The translations under genes were made by a program, and so were the position numbers. DNA of 64,000 bases from Geosiphon pyriformis. Lineage: Eukaryota; Glomeromycota; Glomeromycetes; Archaeosporales; Geosiphonaceae. Shown one piece after another: positions 35,410 to 46,999 of the stretch. The notes beneath the pieces were generated by a model, which was not told where the DNA came from, did no database searches, and saw only the letters and a list, made by a program, of their open reading frames with translations. Each line of letters opens with the position of its first letter. Positions within the stretch are counted from its first letter, which is position 1. The stretch is taken from assembly GCA_016748015.1 (NCBI GenBank), contig JAAOMT010000602.1:385696-449695 (forward strand). Direction: 5' to 3'.

Positions 35410-36700
35410 TTCTATTCCACCATATGACTAGCATTTAGTAGTTATAGAAAAAAAAATAAGAGATCAACCACAGATTTTTGAAACAAAAGCTACTATTTGT
35501 GAATCAAGAAAGATTGCTATTATCAATCTCTATATACCAGTTAAAAATAACAAACACATCAAGATTCTTATTTACAACACAACTGGAAACACTATTGAAA
35601 TACCAAGCAGAACTATCATTAGATATTTAAGCATTGAAGTTGAGAACCAACTACCAAGCATCATTCCAGATTTTTTACAATTTTGTAAATATGTAGATAT
35701 CACATTACAAACAATATACAAATAAAAAGAATGTTATTTGCTCCAACCAGAACAATTAAAACAGATAAACTTAGAAAACTTAGACCCACTCCAATAAATG
35801 CAGCTCAAAATATTGCTTAACAATTTCACTGATATCTTTGCCAGTAAAAACAAATTTGGCCAAACTGATATCATTTAGCATCAGATTAAAACTAAAAATG
35901 CAATGCCAATTAAACAGAGAGCATACTAAGTACCACCAGCCAGCCATGAAATTATCTGACAAAAAATCAACAAAATGTTAGACAATAGGTTAATTTAACT
36001 ATTAATAAGTCTATGGTTATTACTAATGGTACTAGTCCATAAAAAGAATAAAAAAATCTGCTTTTGTGTAGATTATAGAAAACTCAATAGTGTAACTTGT
36101 GGAGACAGCTACCTTATTTCATGAATTCAAAAAGTATTTAATGTATTTGGAAGAAAGAAATGGTTTTTTACATTAGACTTAGATAGTAGTTATTAGCAAG
36201 TAGCTATGAATTCAACCAACAAAAAAAAAACCATGTTTACTATTAGAAAAGAAAATTTTGAATTTGAAGTTATGTCATTTGGCTTAACCAATGCACCAGC
36301 CACATTTCAATAACTAATAAAAATTGTTTACATTGGATTGCTATGGAAATCAGTAGTTGTTTATTTGGATAACACCAATGTATTCTCAAAAATATTTGAT
36401 GATTATCTTTATTATTTACAGCAAATGTTTGAAAGACTTAGAAAAACCAGATTGAAATTAAAGACAAACAAATGTTTTTTGACAAAATGGAACTGAAATT
36501 CTTAGAACATATTATGACCAAAGATAGAATTAAGACAGATCCAGACAAGATTAAGATTATCAAAAACTTTCTAGTATTGATCAATTTTACAGAATTAAGA
36601 GCATTCTTGGGATTTGCTGAATATTATCACTATTTTATTCAGAACTTCTCCAAATTGGCTCAACCACTCCACCAATTTCAAGCCAAAAATGTAAAATATG
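35410..36700 (+). pseudogene. Element A reverse transcriptase (broken)
   Basis: RT motifs are readable through stops: CVDYRKLNSVT (about 36065-36100), FGLTNAPATFQ (about 36280-36312) and the catalytic box VVYLDNTNVFS at about 36355-36390, where YLDD has become YLDN (GAT to AAT). The frame 36472-36705 carries ELKFLEHIMTKDRIKTDPDK and LRAFLGFAEYYHYFIQNFSK, the RT connection to RNase H. Confidence 0.8.
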
Positions 36701-36990
36701 AATGAACTAAAACTCAACAAGAAGCTTTCAATATTTTAAGAAGAAAATTTATTCAAGTCCCAATACTAATCTATTTAGATTACAGCAAGCCATTCATCAT
36801 TACCACTGATGCATTTATTCAAGCATTGAGAAAAGTACTATCTCAGAAAGGACTGGATGGACAAGAGTATTTAATCACATATGCCAGCCAAAGTCTAAGT
36901 CCAGCTAAAAAAAACTATGGGACACCAGCATTAGAATACTTAGCTATCTATTGGGCAGTCATGAAATAAAAAAAATACTTAAGCCAGAAA
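36700..36990 (+). pseudogene. Element A RNase H
   Basis: Ty3-type RNase H: PFIITTDAFIQALRKVLSQ, then YASQSLSPAKKNYGTPALEY and LAIYWAVMK. The first catalytic Asp (TTDA) and the Glu are kept. A stop follows at about 36968. Confidence 0.7.
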
Positions 36991-37499
36991 TTTGACATAT
37001 ATATTGATTACAAAGAATTAACATCAATCCAAAAACAAGAATTTGGAGATAATCACTATGCCAGATAAAAAATAAAACTTTTTATTATTCAAATATACAG
37101 TACATTATAAAAAAGGAAAAAAAAATAGAAACACTAACTGTTTGTTATAAATAAAACAAATCTAAGAACATTTTAACCCAAAAATATAACAAAAGATAAA
37201 CACACAAAAATATCAACAACTCTAACACTATATTAATACTCAGTAGTTTAAGGAAAAATTATTTCAAAAAGAACAAAACAACATAAAACAACAATCCCAA
37301 ATATTTTATAACTTACTAAAATATATTATATCAAAAAAACAGAAAAAATTCTGATCAACTACTTAAAGTAATTACAGAACCAAAAAAAGAAACAATAATA
37401 TACAATATGTATTCAGATTTGACAGCAGAATATTTTCATAAAAAAGCAACCATAAAAAAAACTAGAAAAAAATATTATTAGCCATCAATGTATTCAGAT

Positions 37500-38330
37500 A
37501 TCATTCAATATGTTCAAAATTGTGATGCTTGTTAGAGAAAAAAAGAAATACAATCCAGTAAACCACTAAAACCAATTAAAATAAAACAATCATTTGATAG
37601 AATTAGAATTGACTTAATTGGACTATTAACAATAACCAGCAGAGACAATCATTATATAGCAGTAGCCATAAACTATCTCACAAAATGGCCAAAGGTGAAA
37701 GCAATTCAAAGAGCAGATGCAAAATCCATAGCCAAATTTGTTTACCAAAATTTAATTTGTTAACATAAATGTTCAAAAGAATTGTTATTAGATCAAGAAA
37801 CTCACTTTGTAAACAGTACATTAACAGAATTAAGTCATAGATTTGGTATTAAAAAACCACTATCATTATCATATTATCTACAAACCAATAACTTAGTCAA
37901 AAAATTTAATAAAATATTGTGTAAAACAATAGCCAAAATCAGTCAAAAAAACAAGGACAAATAAAATTTGTTTATATCATCAATACTATTTGCTTATTAA
38001 ACAATAAAACAAGATATTATACAAGTAATACCATTCAAATTAGTATATAGTAGAACAGCAATATTACTAATTAAAATAGAAGTCAACACATATCTAATAA
38101 AACCAATAACAAAAGACAATTTTTAAGACACATTGTTAAAAAGAACATATAACTTAATAGAGACTCTAGAAAACAAAAAAAAAAGAACAGCTGATAACAT
38201 TTAAAAGTCATAAGAAAACCAAAAAGAATAATATGATAACCAGTTACCAAATAAACCAGTAAAATTCAAGATTGAAGACAAAGTACTCTTATATCATACC
38301 AAAGCAAAAAAACAATAGAGTAGAAAATTT
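37500..38330 (+). pseudogene. Element A integrase (broken)
   Basis: The HHCC remnant is near 37520-37545 (CDACREKKE-like with a stop). The core has FDRIRIDLIGLLTITSRDNH (first Asp), LLLDQETHFVN at about 37783-37815 (second Asp) and NNLVKKFNKI (about 37890-37918), where the catalytic Glu reads Lys (GAA to AAA). The C-terminal part FKIEDKVLLYHTKAKKQ lies at about 38270-38318. Confidence 0.75.
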
Positions 38331-38579
38331 GACTCTAAATGGGACAAACTATTTCATATTGAAGAAATTCTAAGAAATAAAACTTACAAACTAAGATGAA
38401 ACAACAAAATCTTAGCTAAAACAGCACATAGAAATCAACTGAAATCATATTACAATATGATGTTATTATCCACCAGTAATATTCTACAACTGGGAATACA
38501 ACAAATACTAATCCAATCATATAAGATTCCATGAAATCTAAAACCAATCATAATCATTAATACAAACACATTAAATTAA

Positions 38580-39272
38580 TTAACCAAAAAAGTATATAAA
38601 AACATATTATACATGACAAAAACAATAAAAAAAATGGAAATACCAGATTATATCTACATTTTAGCTTAACAATTATTTTAGGCCTTAAATCAACAACAAT
38701 TAAACATGGAAATTATCATCAACCACTAAACAATCTGCTACTGAAACACCAAACAAAAAAGAAAAGCAAAGAATACACCATATTAGCGACCTCAGAACTA
38801 AACAAAAAACTGGCCAGATAAGATAGTAAAAAAAGTAAAGAACACTTTTGGAAAAATATTTATTATAGTTTCAACAGAAAAACTTTCAAAAAAAATTAGA
38901 AACAGTAAATAAAACAATTTCCAATACCATACTGCTATTATTAGCTGAAACAAAAAGTGGGTATTCAGAAGTTATATTACAATAAAGTCAAAAAAATATT
39001 CAATCAAAAGATAATACAAAATATTGAAGACACTATTGGAAAGAAAACAAATCTAACACTACACATTAAAACAATTTATTAACTACACATAATATTTTAA
39101 AACTATCCAAAAATATTGCTACACTCTAATATGGAAACAATAACTATTAACCAGTAGGAAAGAATGAACAACTTGCAAATTGAAAATATAAAAAGCAGAA
39201 TTGAGCAAACAATATTAGAAAAAAAAGTCATAGAATTAATTCAAAATAAAAATTTCAACAAAGCTTAATATT
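38580..39272 (+). pseudogene. Element A conserved 3' block after integrase
   Basis: After the integrase tail a further coding-like block starts MEIPDYIYILA (about 38635) and ends near QNKNFNKA just before the purine tract. Equivalent text occurs in C (51620-52250) and E (62290-62940). It is charged and helix-like, without a signal peptide or membrane span, so it does not look like an envelope gene. It is either a C-terminal extension of Pol or a separate ORF. Confidence 0.55.
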
Positions 39273-39287
39273 AAAAGGAGGAGATAA

Positions 39288-40038
39288 TATTACTCATAGA
39301 AAAAGCATACAAAAAAATAGTAGGAAAAACAAATAGACCAATAGGAAAATAATAGTTAACATGTAAGCATATTGCTTAAAAAATTATAGCACATTGCTTA
39401 AGAATATGAGCAATTTCATAAAACTCAAATTATATATATATAACAAAAGCGTTAGAAGCAAAAAAGACAGAATTACTACCAGGATCTCACAGAATAGAAT
39501 CATCAATATCAATAAAATAACTATTTACCATCCAAATTACTCTTTTTACTATTAATACTACATGTTGATAATATTCAATATTTAATTACACTGAAACAAT
39601 AACTCTTAATCACAGCTATTGACAAAATACTAACTTATTTGCCTTGGATTATTTTTTTTTCTTTATTTTATTTTCTTTTTATTTTTTGTTTGTTATTAAC
39701 TAATTAAAAAAATTAAGCATTGAATTATTGATGTTATGGATAGCCTGATAAAAGACTCATAAAACAAGAGTAAAAAACTTGAAAATCAAGGATAGCTTAT
39801 CAAAAGGGCATGACTGTCAAAATAAACTGGCCACCATGCTAAAAAAAAATTTAATGGAATTGTGATTCCAAAAAGCTATAAACAAAACAATATTTAAATA
39901 TCTGTTCATTATATAAAGAACTCAACCAAAATCTTTAGATCACAAAAAACCTTCAGATATTATCAATAATATTAGCTATTAAGTATCAAGTTATGGATTT
40001 GTTATTTGTTTTGAAACCCCAAATAATCACTTATAACA
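39288..40038 (+). repeat. Element A 3' LTR
   Basis: Begins TATTACTCATAG (TG changed to TA) and ends TTATAACA. It aligns along its length with the 5' LTR, with the same GCATATTGCTTA region and TATATATATA at about 39431-39441. Many differences from the 5' copy suggest an old insertion. Confidence 0.85.
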
Positions 40039-41580
40039 ATAGATTTTGCACCTAAAAACAAACTAGCACCAAGAAAAACTAATAAAACTACATAAGAAAA
40101 ACCATTAGCAATTTGGACCTAAGTCTTACCATCAAAAAAAACTGGATAAGCAATAGATACCTGTTTTTTTCTATAAATATTGGCCAAGTGCATTTGATCT
40201 TGAGAAGTTACCAACTACTTATTACGACTACCAGAATTTTCACTCATTAAACAATCAATTGAAATATGACTAAACTGTTTGTATTGAGCACAGCAGGCTA
40301 AAAAAAGCCCAACCTAGCACAAATTCACATTTTTAAAAATTGGAATAAAATTAATAACAGCCAATATGAATGTTTTACTATCAAAACAAACGACTGTACA
40401 TCTATTTTAAACATACAAACTAAGATTACAGTCAATAAAACAAGTCTTTCTACCATATAATTCCAATAAATTAGACAAATTATGAGCAGTTGTGCCAATT
40501 AGAAGAGTATACAACAAAGTCCAATGCTGATCTCTCAAAACTCATGATTGTTTGTTATTAACAGCTAACATTACATGAACAGAATCCTTATCCATAAAAA
40601 CTGACTATTTGGAAGCAACTAAACCAGCTATATTTGCTAATTCAAATTTTACTAAGGTCTTTTGTCAAAGACCAATTAGCTATATCTTGATTGAAACTAT
40701 CTTACCAAAATTAAAAAAAACTGACTTCACAGCTGATTTGGGAAGATCAATTAAGATCTCCTTAATAATCACTTTTTGATCTGTATGGCCAATTGTTTTT
40801 TTTATGTTATCATTAACCAGAATTTTCTCACTAATTGCCAATTTTCTAGCCTTATTCAGACTTAATTCAGATGTAAATAAGGATTTAATAATCTCTGAGA
40901 ATTTTGAGAGAGTAAAAGCTTCTCCAAAACCATCAATTTGATAGAAAATTTTTTTAATAAACAACAATTTATCACCAAAAGTTTTGCTAAATATAGCAAA
41001 AAGTTCAACATTCAATGCAAAAAAATTTTTTAAGTCAAAATTTCAGACATCTCTAATATGCAATTTGATTAATAGCAATTTTCCGAATTCCATAAATTTA
41101 AGTACTGGAAGCACTAATTTAGTACTATTGTCATTTATATTATCAAAAAAAACATTTTTGATGGTTGTTCTAAGACATAAATCCTTATACATGTCTTTTT
41201 TGGAGTAGTATTGTCTATCATGTCATCTGTTTTAAAAGTGTTAAAATCAACATAGTTTGTTTTTTCAGTAATTGTGTTTTTCATGTTCTTTACATCTAAC
41301 ACCTTATTAATACTGTTTTTTTTGCTGTTCATTTCACTGCTTCAAGATTTAGTATGCTCAACATTGATAGCTTACAACATGTTAACAAACAAAAATTCAA
41401 CTGATGAATTCACTATAACATCAAAAGTTTTAGGTTTTTTCAGTTTTTTAAATGATACTCTTAATATGCATCTTTTTTTTATTGCTAGACTGAGTTCTCA
41501 ATCCAGCCAAAACTAAACCAAAACCACCAGCAAACAAGCCTATTAGTTTTATTATGACAAAAGAAGATGTATTAGAAGAA
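40039..41580 (-). pseudogene. LINE no. 2 ORF1 with RRM-like domain and degraded zinc knuckle
   Basis: The main open frame is 40680-41015. It contains FYQIDGFGEAFTLSKFSEII, then an RRM-like strand pair KVIIKEILIDLPKSAVKSVF and FGKIVSIKI. Below it, broken frames read TLLYTLLIGTTAHNLSNL and CCAQYKQFSHISIDCL, a knuckle (C-x2-C-like then H and C) with one Cys changed to Tyr. The final text before element A is ASLFLGAKSI. ORF1 proteins of this type coat LINE RNA. The true N-terminus is not clear. A 17-base A run at 41596-41612 lies just outside. Confidence 0.65.
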
Positions 41581-41612
41581 ATAACTTAGGGAAACAAAAA
41601 AAAAAAAAAAAA

Positions 41613-43290
41613 GAAAAATAATTTCTCCAAAATTTTTTTGTTCTCATTATGGTCAGGGAATTGACAAGAGAAAAATTCCTGGTTTATTACAATTAATATA
41701 TTTATATTATTTTTCATATTAAAATAAAATAAACAAAAAATATATATTAAACAGAATTTTAAATATTTTATAAATATTAAATTTATAAACAATATTATTT
41801 AATAACAAAGTAAACAAATTACAAACTATAAAAATAGTAATTATATTATTATTAAAATTTAAATAAATTTTAAACAATTAAATTTATGTTGTATATTATA
41901 TATAAATATAATTCAAAAATTTTATTTTACTATAATATACACAAAATACCAAAATATTTTTTAATATAAAGTTTTTTATGTATTATAATTAATAATTTTT
42001 TATATAATATTTTTATAATATATAATTTTAAATTAGCTAAAAATTTGTTAATATAACTAATAGTCATATATAAATTAAGATATTAAACATGTAAAAAATA
42101 AACTTAATTAATATTATTAAACAGATTATTATTAAAAATTCAAATTTTAAAACCAATTTTTTAATAAGTTTAGCAAATTATTTTAAATTTATTATATATA
42201 AAATAATAAATATTATCAAATACAATTATATTATTAATTTAAATAATTTTTTTTTAAAATAACTTAACAAAAAAAATTAAAAAAAGCTATTATAATAATA
42301 TTGTATTATCAAAATTATTTTCAAAAATATCTAAGTGGTTTTTAATTTTAAATTAAATAATATTTAACCATTTTTTAATTTAGCAATAATTATAAAAATT
42401 CAAAAATTCAACTTTTTTTAAATATAGAAGCATTTAAAGTAATTTGACTATTAAAATTAATAATTATAAAACTCGAAAAAAAAACATATTTTAAAACAAA
42501 TATAATAACTTAAAATTTAATTAAAGTTAATAATATTATACTTGAAACTTTAACACCAATTTTTAAACTTAAGTACAAAAAAATACAATCATATTATATA
42601 ATATTAATAACATAATCAAAGATCTTAAAAAACTGTTTGTAAATACTTTTATAATATTTATTTTTACAGTTTTTAAATTAGTATTAACAATAACAAAATT
42701 AATTAACTTATGTATGTTTTTGGAAAAAAAACTGCAATCTAAAAACTAATAAGTATTATTATAAACTTTGTAAACAAAAAACTCAATCAATAATACAAAC
42801 TATTTAAATACTAAGTCTTTTAAATTTAATTTTTTCTAATAATAAAAGTATTTTTAATCAAAACACATATTTTTTTTATTTAAAAATTGCTTTATAAAAA
42901 CAATACTAAATTTTTTTTAAATATTATTAACAATTAAAAAAATAAAAGAACTTAAAATAATTAATATTAATATTTTATTAATAAAAAATTAATTATATTT
43001 CAAACAAATATTTATAATATTAATCAGAAAATTGTTTTTGGAATTAATTTTTAATTTAACAAAATATTAAAAAAAATGCATTAGCATTTAATAAAAATAT
43101 GTTTAATTTAAATTTTCAAAAATATAAAATTTTTTTTTAATATTTATAACAAAATATATTTTAATTAATTTATTTAACAAAAATTTTTACTTATTAATTA
43201 TTAAAAAAAACTTTTTTTTCTCCTATGTTTAAAATTTACAGAAAAGTATTTTATTAAAAAAAAGTTTTAATCATTCAATATAATAAATTT
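41613..43290. other. Very AT-rich spacer between two LINEs
   Basis: Nearly pure A/T between the ORF1 ends of LINE no. 2 (minus) and LINE no. 3 (plus). No gene, repeat unit or RNA can be recognised. It may hold decayed LINE promoters or 5' UTRs. Confidence 0.6.
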
Positions 43291-45043
43291 AAACCATTTT
43301 TACTTGATTACGAAGTCACTATTAGTCTTAGTATTACTATTATAAAAAAATTTGTTAAAAATTCTGGCTTTAATACTATTATTAAACTTATTTTATTAAG
43401 AAAAAAAAAGAAAAATAGTGTTTTAAAAGATAATATTAATGACAAAAAGATATTTGCTAAAGAATTAAGTAGTTGCTCTTGGGATTCTGAAGTAGATAAC
43501 TTCACTGAATCTAATAGTGTTAACATAAAAATAGAGTGTCTGGTTGAAAAAACCAGTATTGATTATTGTGAAAGTAATATTTTTGCTGGAGCAAATTCTG
43601 ACCAAATACCAAAAAGCTTACAAATAAAAACAAAAAAAGCTTTAAATAAGTTATTAGAAAAGATCAATTTCTTGAGTAATAATAATAATAATGTTTTTTT
43701 AAATGTTTTTTTGGTGCTTTTCCTTCCTTTCAAAAATCTGGTTAATATCTTTATTAAAAAATTATTGCTTTAAATATAGAATTAGATAGGATTGCTGAAA
43801 AAATATTTATAGAGAAATATACAGTAGTCAGAAAATCTTTTTCAAGAATCAATGGTTTTAGGAAAACATTAACCTCTTTAAAATTTGCTAGAATTATATA
43901 TGCTTTTTTTATATCTGAATTGAATTTGGCACAAGTAACAGAAAAAGCAAAAACTATAAATGTTTTAATAAACACCAATCTTAAGAAATCTGTTGGATAT
44001 TTAAATTAGACTGTAGTGGTCAAGAAACTTTCAATTAGAACATTAGCTAATGCTGTATGTATTGTGCTATCTGAGTTTAAAATAATTAGGTTGATCAAAA
44101 TACAGTTAATAAAAATATGGCAAAAGACTATAGTAAAATTTAAGCAAATAGAGCATGTTAATTTAATTACAATAAAATAGTCTATCTTAATTAAGAAAGA
44201 TACTATACATATAGTAAAAGCTAACAAAAACAAAAAGTTATAAAATATGAGGGATTGTAATAAAGCTCTGTTTTACATATTACCAATAAAAACAAATGAT
44301 CACAATATTTGGAATTTTATTGGATTAGTAAGTGAGAAAACATGTATTATTAATCAATATTTAGTTATTATATACTTAATCTAGATGTGCTATTGTTTGC
44401 TTTAATTCTGCTAAGTTATTTGATACTGTTATAAAAACCATACTAGTGCTAAAGAGTGCTAATTTATACTGGTCTTGTTTTGTTTCTACCAAGTATATAT
44501 AATGTAAGAATATAAGTCACATATTATTGAGCTATTCTATAAATAGAATTTTTTCTTTTAATAGTTTTCTTTATAAGGTATTATTAAACATAAATAAAAA
44601 CAAATTGACATTTATCTATACCAGATGTTTAATTTCTATTGCTTATTCAATCACTTTTAATGGTGTATTTTAAACAAAAATTGTTGGTAGGACATTTTTT
44701 TTTCTTCTTGTGCATAATAATTTGTCAAATTTTGGCTTTTCTTTGGAGATAAAATCTATTCTATTAATGTTTAAAAAAATAAACTGTAGGTTTGTTGCTT
44801 TTGAGTGCAATCTTATCAGTTTTGTAGAGCAGATTGATAAGCTGGTTAAAAAATTGAATGCACTTGGACCAATAATTTTCTAGTTTAGCCCTGAATATCA
44901 GCCATTAGTAATCTTTTTATTACAGAATCAAGAGGTAAATATAGTAATAAGTAAGAGTTTAAGTGCAGTTACTAATGGTAAGACTATTATAAAAGTGATG
45001 GTTTTTGATCCAGTGTATATTTCAAAATTAGAGAAGAATATGG
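43290..45043 (+). mobile_element. LINE no. 3 ORF1 region, cut by LTR element B
   Basis: Plus-strand ORF1 of a LINE. Readable text: SSCSWDSEVDNFTESNSV (about 43471-43520), ALNKLLEKINFLSNNNN (about 43640-43690), TVVRKSFSRINGFRKTLTSL (about 43822-43880), INTNLKKSVGYLN, then an RRM-like TVVVKKLSIRTLANAVCIVL and IIRLIKIQLIKIWQKTIVKF (about 44010-44150), and ALFYILPIKTNDHNIWNFIG (about 44263-44325). The gene order matches ORF1 of LINE no. 2. It ends abruptly where the LTR of element B begins, and ORF2 is not found in the window. Confidence 0.65.
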
Positions 45044-45197
45044 TATTACTTATAAAAAAAAGTACAAAAAAAATAATAGAAAAAACAAATAAAAAAAATA
45101 AACCAATAAGAGAATAAAATTAAGCATTGTTATTCATAGAATATAGGAAGTATATTAGCATATAAATTAGCCAATCAGAGGTAGACATAGTAAATGT

Positions 45198-45334
45198 GGA
45201 ATTCCAGGATTTCTCTCAAAGGAATTGCAGGATTCCAGGAATTTCAGAATTCTCATATAAGGAATTGCAAGATTCCAGAATTCCAGAATTCCTCTCAAAG
45301 AAATTGCAAGATTCCAGGAATTCTAGGATTCCTA
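45198..45334 (+). repeat. GGAATTCC/GGAATTGCAGGATTCC array in U3 of the solo LTR
   Basis: About 137 bp of imperfect, partly palindromic repeats built from GGAATTCC, GGAATTGCAGGATTCC and CTCTCAAAGG words. It lies upstream of the TATA-like site, where enhancers of LTR promoters usually lie. Confidence 0.85.
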
Positions 45335-45482
45335 ACATGAAGAATTAAGAAATTGAAGAATCTCAAATACATATATATAGCAGTAGTATCAGAAGTTAGA
45401 AAATTAGTCAACAAAACTCAGAGTTAATTGATTCACAGAGTCAATTAGACTCATAGAATCAATTAAACTCACAAATCATAAT

Positions 45483-45486
<4 letters not shown>

Positions 45487-45532
<46 letters not shown>
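45487..45532 (+). repeat. Homopolymer A46 tract
   Basis: 46 consecutive A residues inside the solo LTR, absent from the two LTRs of element C. It accounts for part of the greater length of the solo copy. The exact length may be affected by sequencing. Confidence 0.9.
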
Positions 45533-45533
<1 letters not shown>

Positions 45534-46999
45534 AAACTTTTTTAGTTTAAACCTCTCAGTTTAGATTTGATCTAAGCAACCTTTCAGTTTTCAATTATCA
45601 AATAAATAATTATTCTATATCTCAATTTACTCTCTACTATCAACACTTCATGTTGATAGTAATTGATACTTAACCACACTGGAACAATAGCTCTTGATCA
45701 TGGCTATTGACAGAATATTAACTTACTAAATCACCTTATCTTATTTTCTTTATTTCATTTTCTTTTCTTTCATTCTTTTCTTTTCTTGCTTTATGTTGTT
45801 TTGTTGTTGTATACTAATTGATTAAGGATTAAAAGCACTGAGTTATTAATGTTATGGATAGCCTGGTAAAAGACCCAGAAATAAGGGTAGATTTATATAT
45901 ATTATCAGTTAGCTTACTAGAAGAGCACGACTGCCAGAATAAATCTGACCACCAACCTGAGAAAGAAATTGGGAACAACTGACAACAAACAACGAATCAC
46001 CACATTATTGAATCTCTGTCCATTATACAAAGAACTCCATCAAAACCTTCAGATACAACACTTTCAGAATATTATCGACGAAAATAGTTTGTGAGCACCA
46101 AGTTATGGGTTTGTTATTTGATTCGAGACCCTAAATAATTTACTTGTAACAGCATATAAGCATATTGTTAGTAAATTATGACATATTGTTCAGCAATGTG
46201 AGCAATGTTAGTAGATTAGAACATATTGTTCAACAATATAAACATTGCTTAAAAAATTATAGTACATTGTTTATGAATATATGAGATCTTATAAAACATT
46301 AATTATATATATATAGCAAAAGTATTAAAAACAGAAAAGACAGAACTCACAGTTAGAATCTCTGGTTAAGAAACACAGTTAGAAACAGTTTAAAATCCAC
46401 ATTACATATTAATAAATTATTAATTACTACTTGAATTTATATTATTATTATTTAATTAAAGAATATTAAAATCATCTTTACTCTATTAACACTTTATGTT
46501 AATAGAATTCAACACTTAACCACATTAGAACAATAGCTTTTAATTATGGCTATTGACAGAATATTAATTTCTTCTTTTCTTTTATTTTCTTTTATTTTTT
46601 TATTTTTTTTTTATTTTGTTGTTTATTAACTAATTTAATAAATTAAGCACTAATTAATTAACATTAAGAATAGTCTGGTAAAAGACTCAGAAATAAGAAT
46701 ATTGAATTTATAACTTAATAGATAGCTTATTAGAAAGACATAACTGCCAGAATAAACTGGCTACCATGCTAAAAAAAAATTTAATGGAATCAATATTCTA
46801 AGAGACTACTAAAAACAACTATTAAATATTTGTCTATTATACAAAAAACTCAACCAAAACTTTTAGATATTATTAACCATATCACTTATTAAGCACCAAG
46901 TTATAAATTTGTTATTTGTATTAACACTTAAATAATTAACTGTAATATTTGGTGCTTTCTGTAAAATATAATTTAGTAGAGAACCAGTATCAATAACAA

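Larger units (their letters stand above)
30384..40038 (+). mobile_element. LTR retrotransposon A (Ty3/gypsy-like with dUTPase), decayed, inserted in LINE no. 2
   Basis: Complete by structure: 5' LTR 30384-31159, PBS-like TGGTGCTC just inside, gag, protease, zinc region, dUTPase, RT, RNase H, integrase, 3' block, purine tract AAAAGGAGGAGA near 39274-39285, and 3' LTR 39288-40038. The 4-bp target duplication is ACAG (30380-30383) and ATAG (40039-40042), one transition apart. The internal region has dozens of stops, mainly TAA where the relative C has CAA. It cannot move on its own. Confidence 0.9.
25140..41580 (-). mobile_element. LINE no. 2, near full length, split by LTR element A
   Basis: A minus-strand LINE reads from about 41580 (ORF1) down to 40039, is interrupted by LTR element A (30384-40038), and resumes at 30383 to end in the 3' UTR at 25140-25270. 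The frame is continuous over the insertion: text ending LGAKSI before 40039 continues VFNFLGDSLLAEYLAFLEHS after 30383. Without the insert it is about 6.8 kb. Order: ORF1 with RRM-like domain and knuckle, coiled coil, AP-type endonuclease, RT, RNase H, C-terminal tail, UTR. All parts are broken. Confidence 0.85.
45128..46151 (+). repeat. Solo LTR of family 2 (element C type) inside the B LTR
   Basis: A 1024-bp LTR starts TGTTATTCATAG and ends CTTGTAACA, flanked by the perfect 4-bp duplication GCAT (45124-45127 and 46152-46155). It matches the reverse complement of the element C LTRs along its length, including the GGAATTCC array and the TATATATAGCAGTAG promoter-like site (about 45370-45384). 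No internal sequence remains, as expected after LTR-LTR recombination. Confidence 0.9.
45044..46947 (+). repeat. Element B 5' LTR, interrupted
   Basis: 45044-45127 and 46152-46947 together make one family 1 LTR of about 880 bp. It ends TGTAATA next to a PBS-like TTTGGTGCTTTC. The middle is occupied by a solo LTR of the other family. A TATATATATAG promoter-like word lies at about 46308-46318. Confidence 0.8.

Noticed and set aside
30384-40038. CRISPR-like or satellite array in the repeats of the LTR (ACATTGCTTA words)
   Set aside because: Only a few imperfect copies within U3, no spacers and a eukaryotic context.
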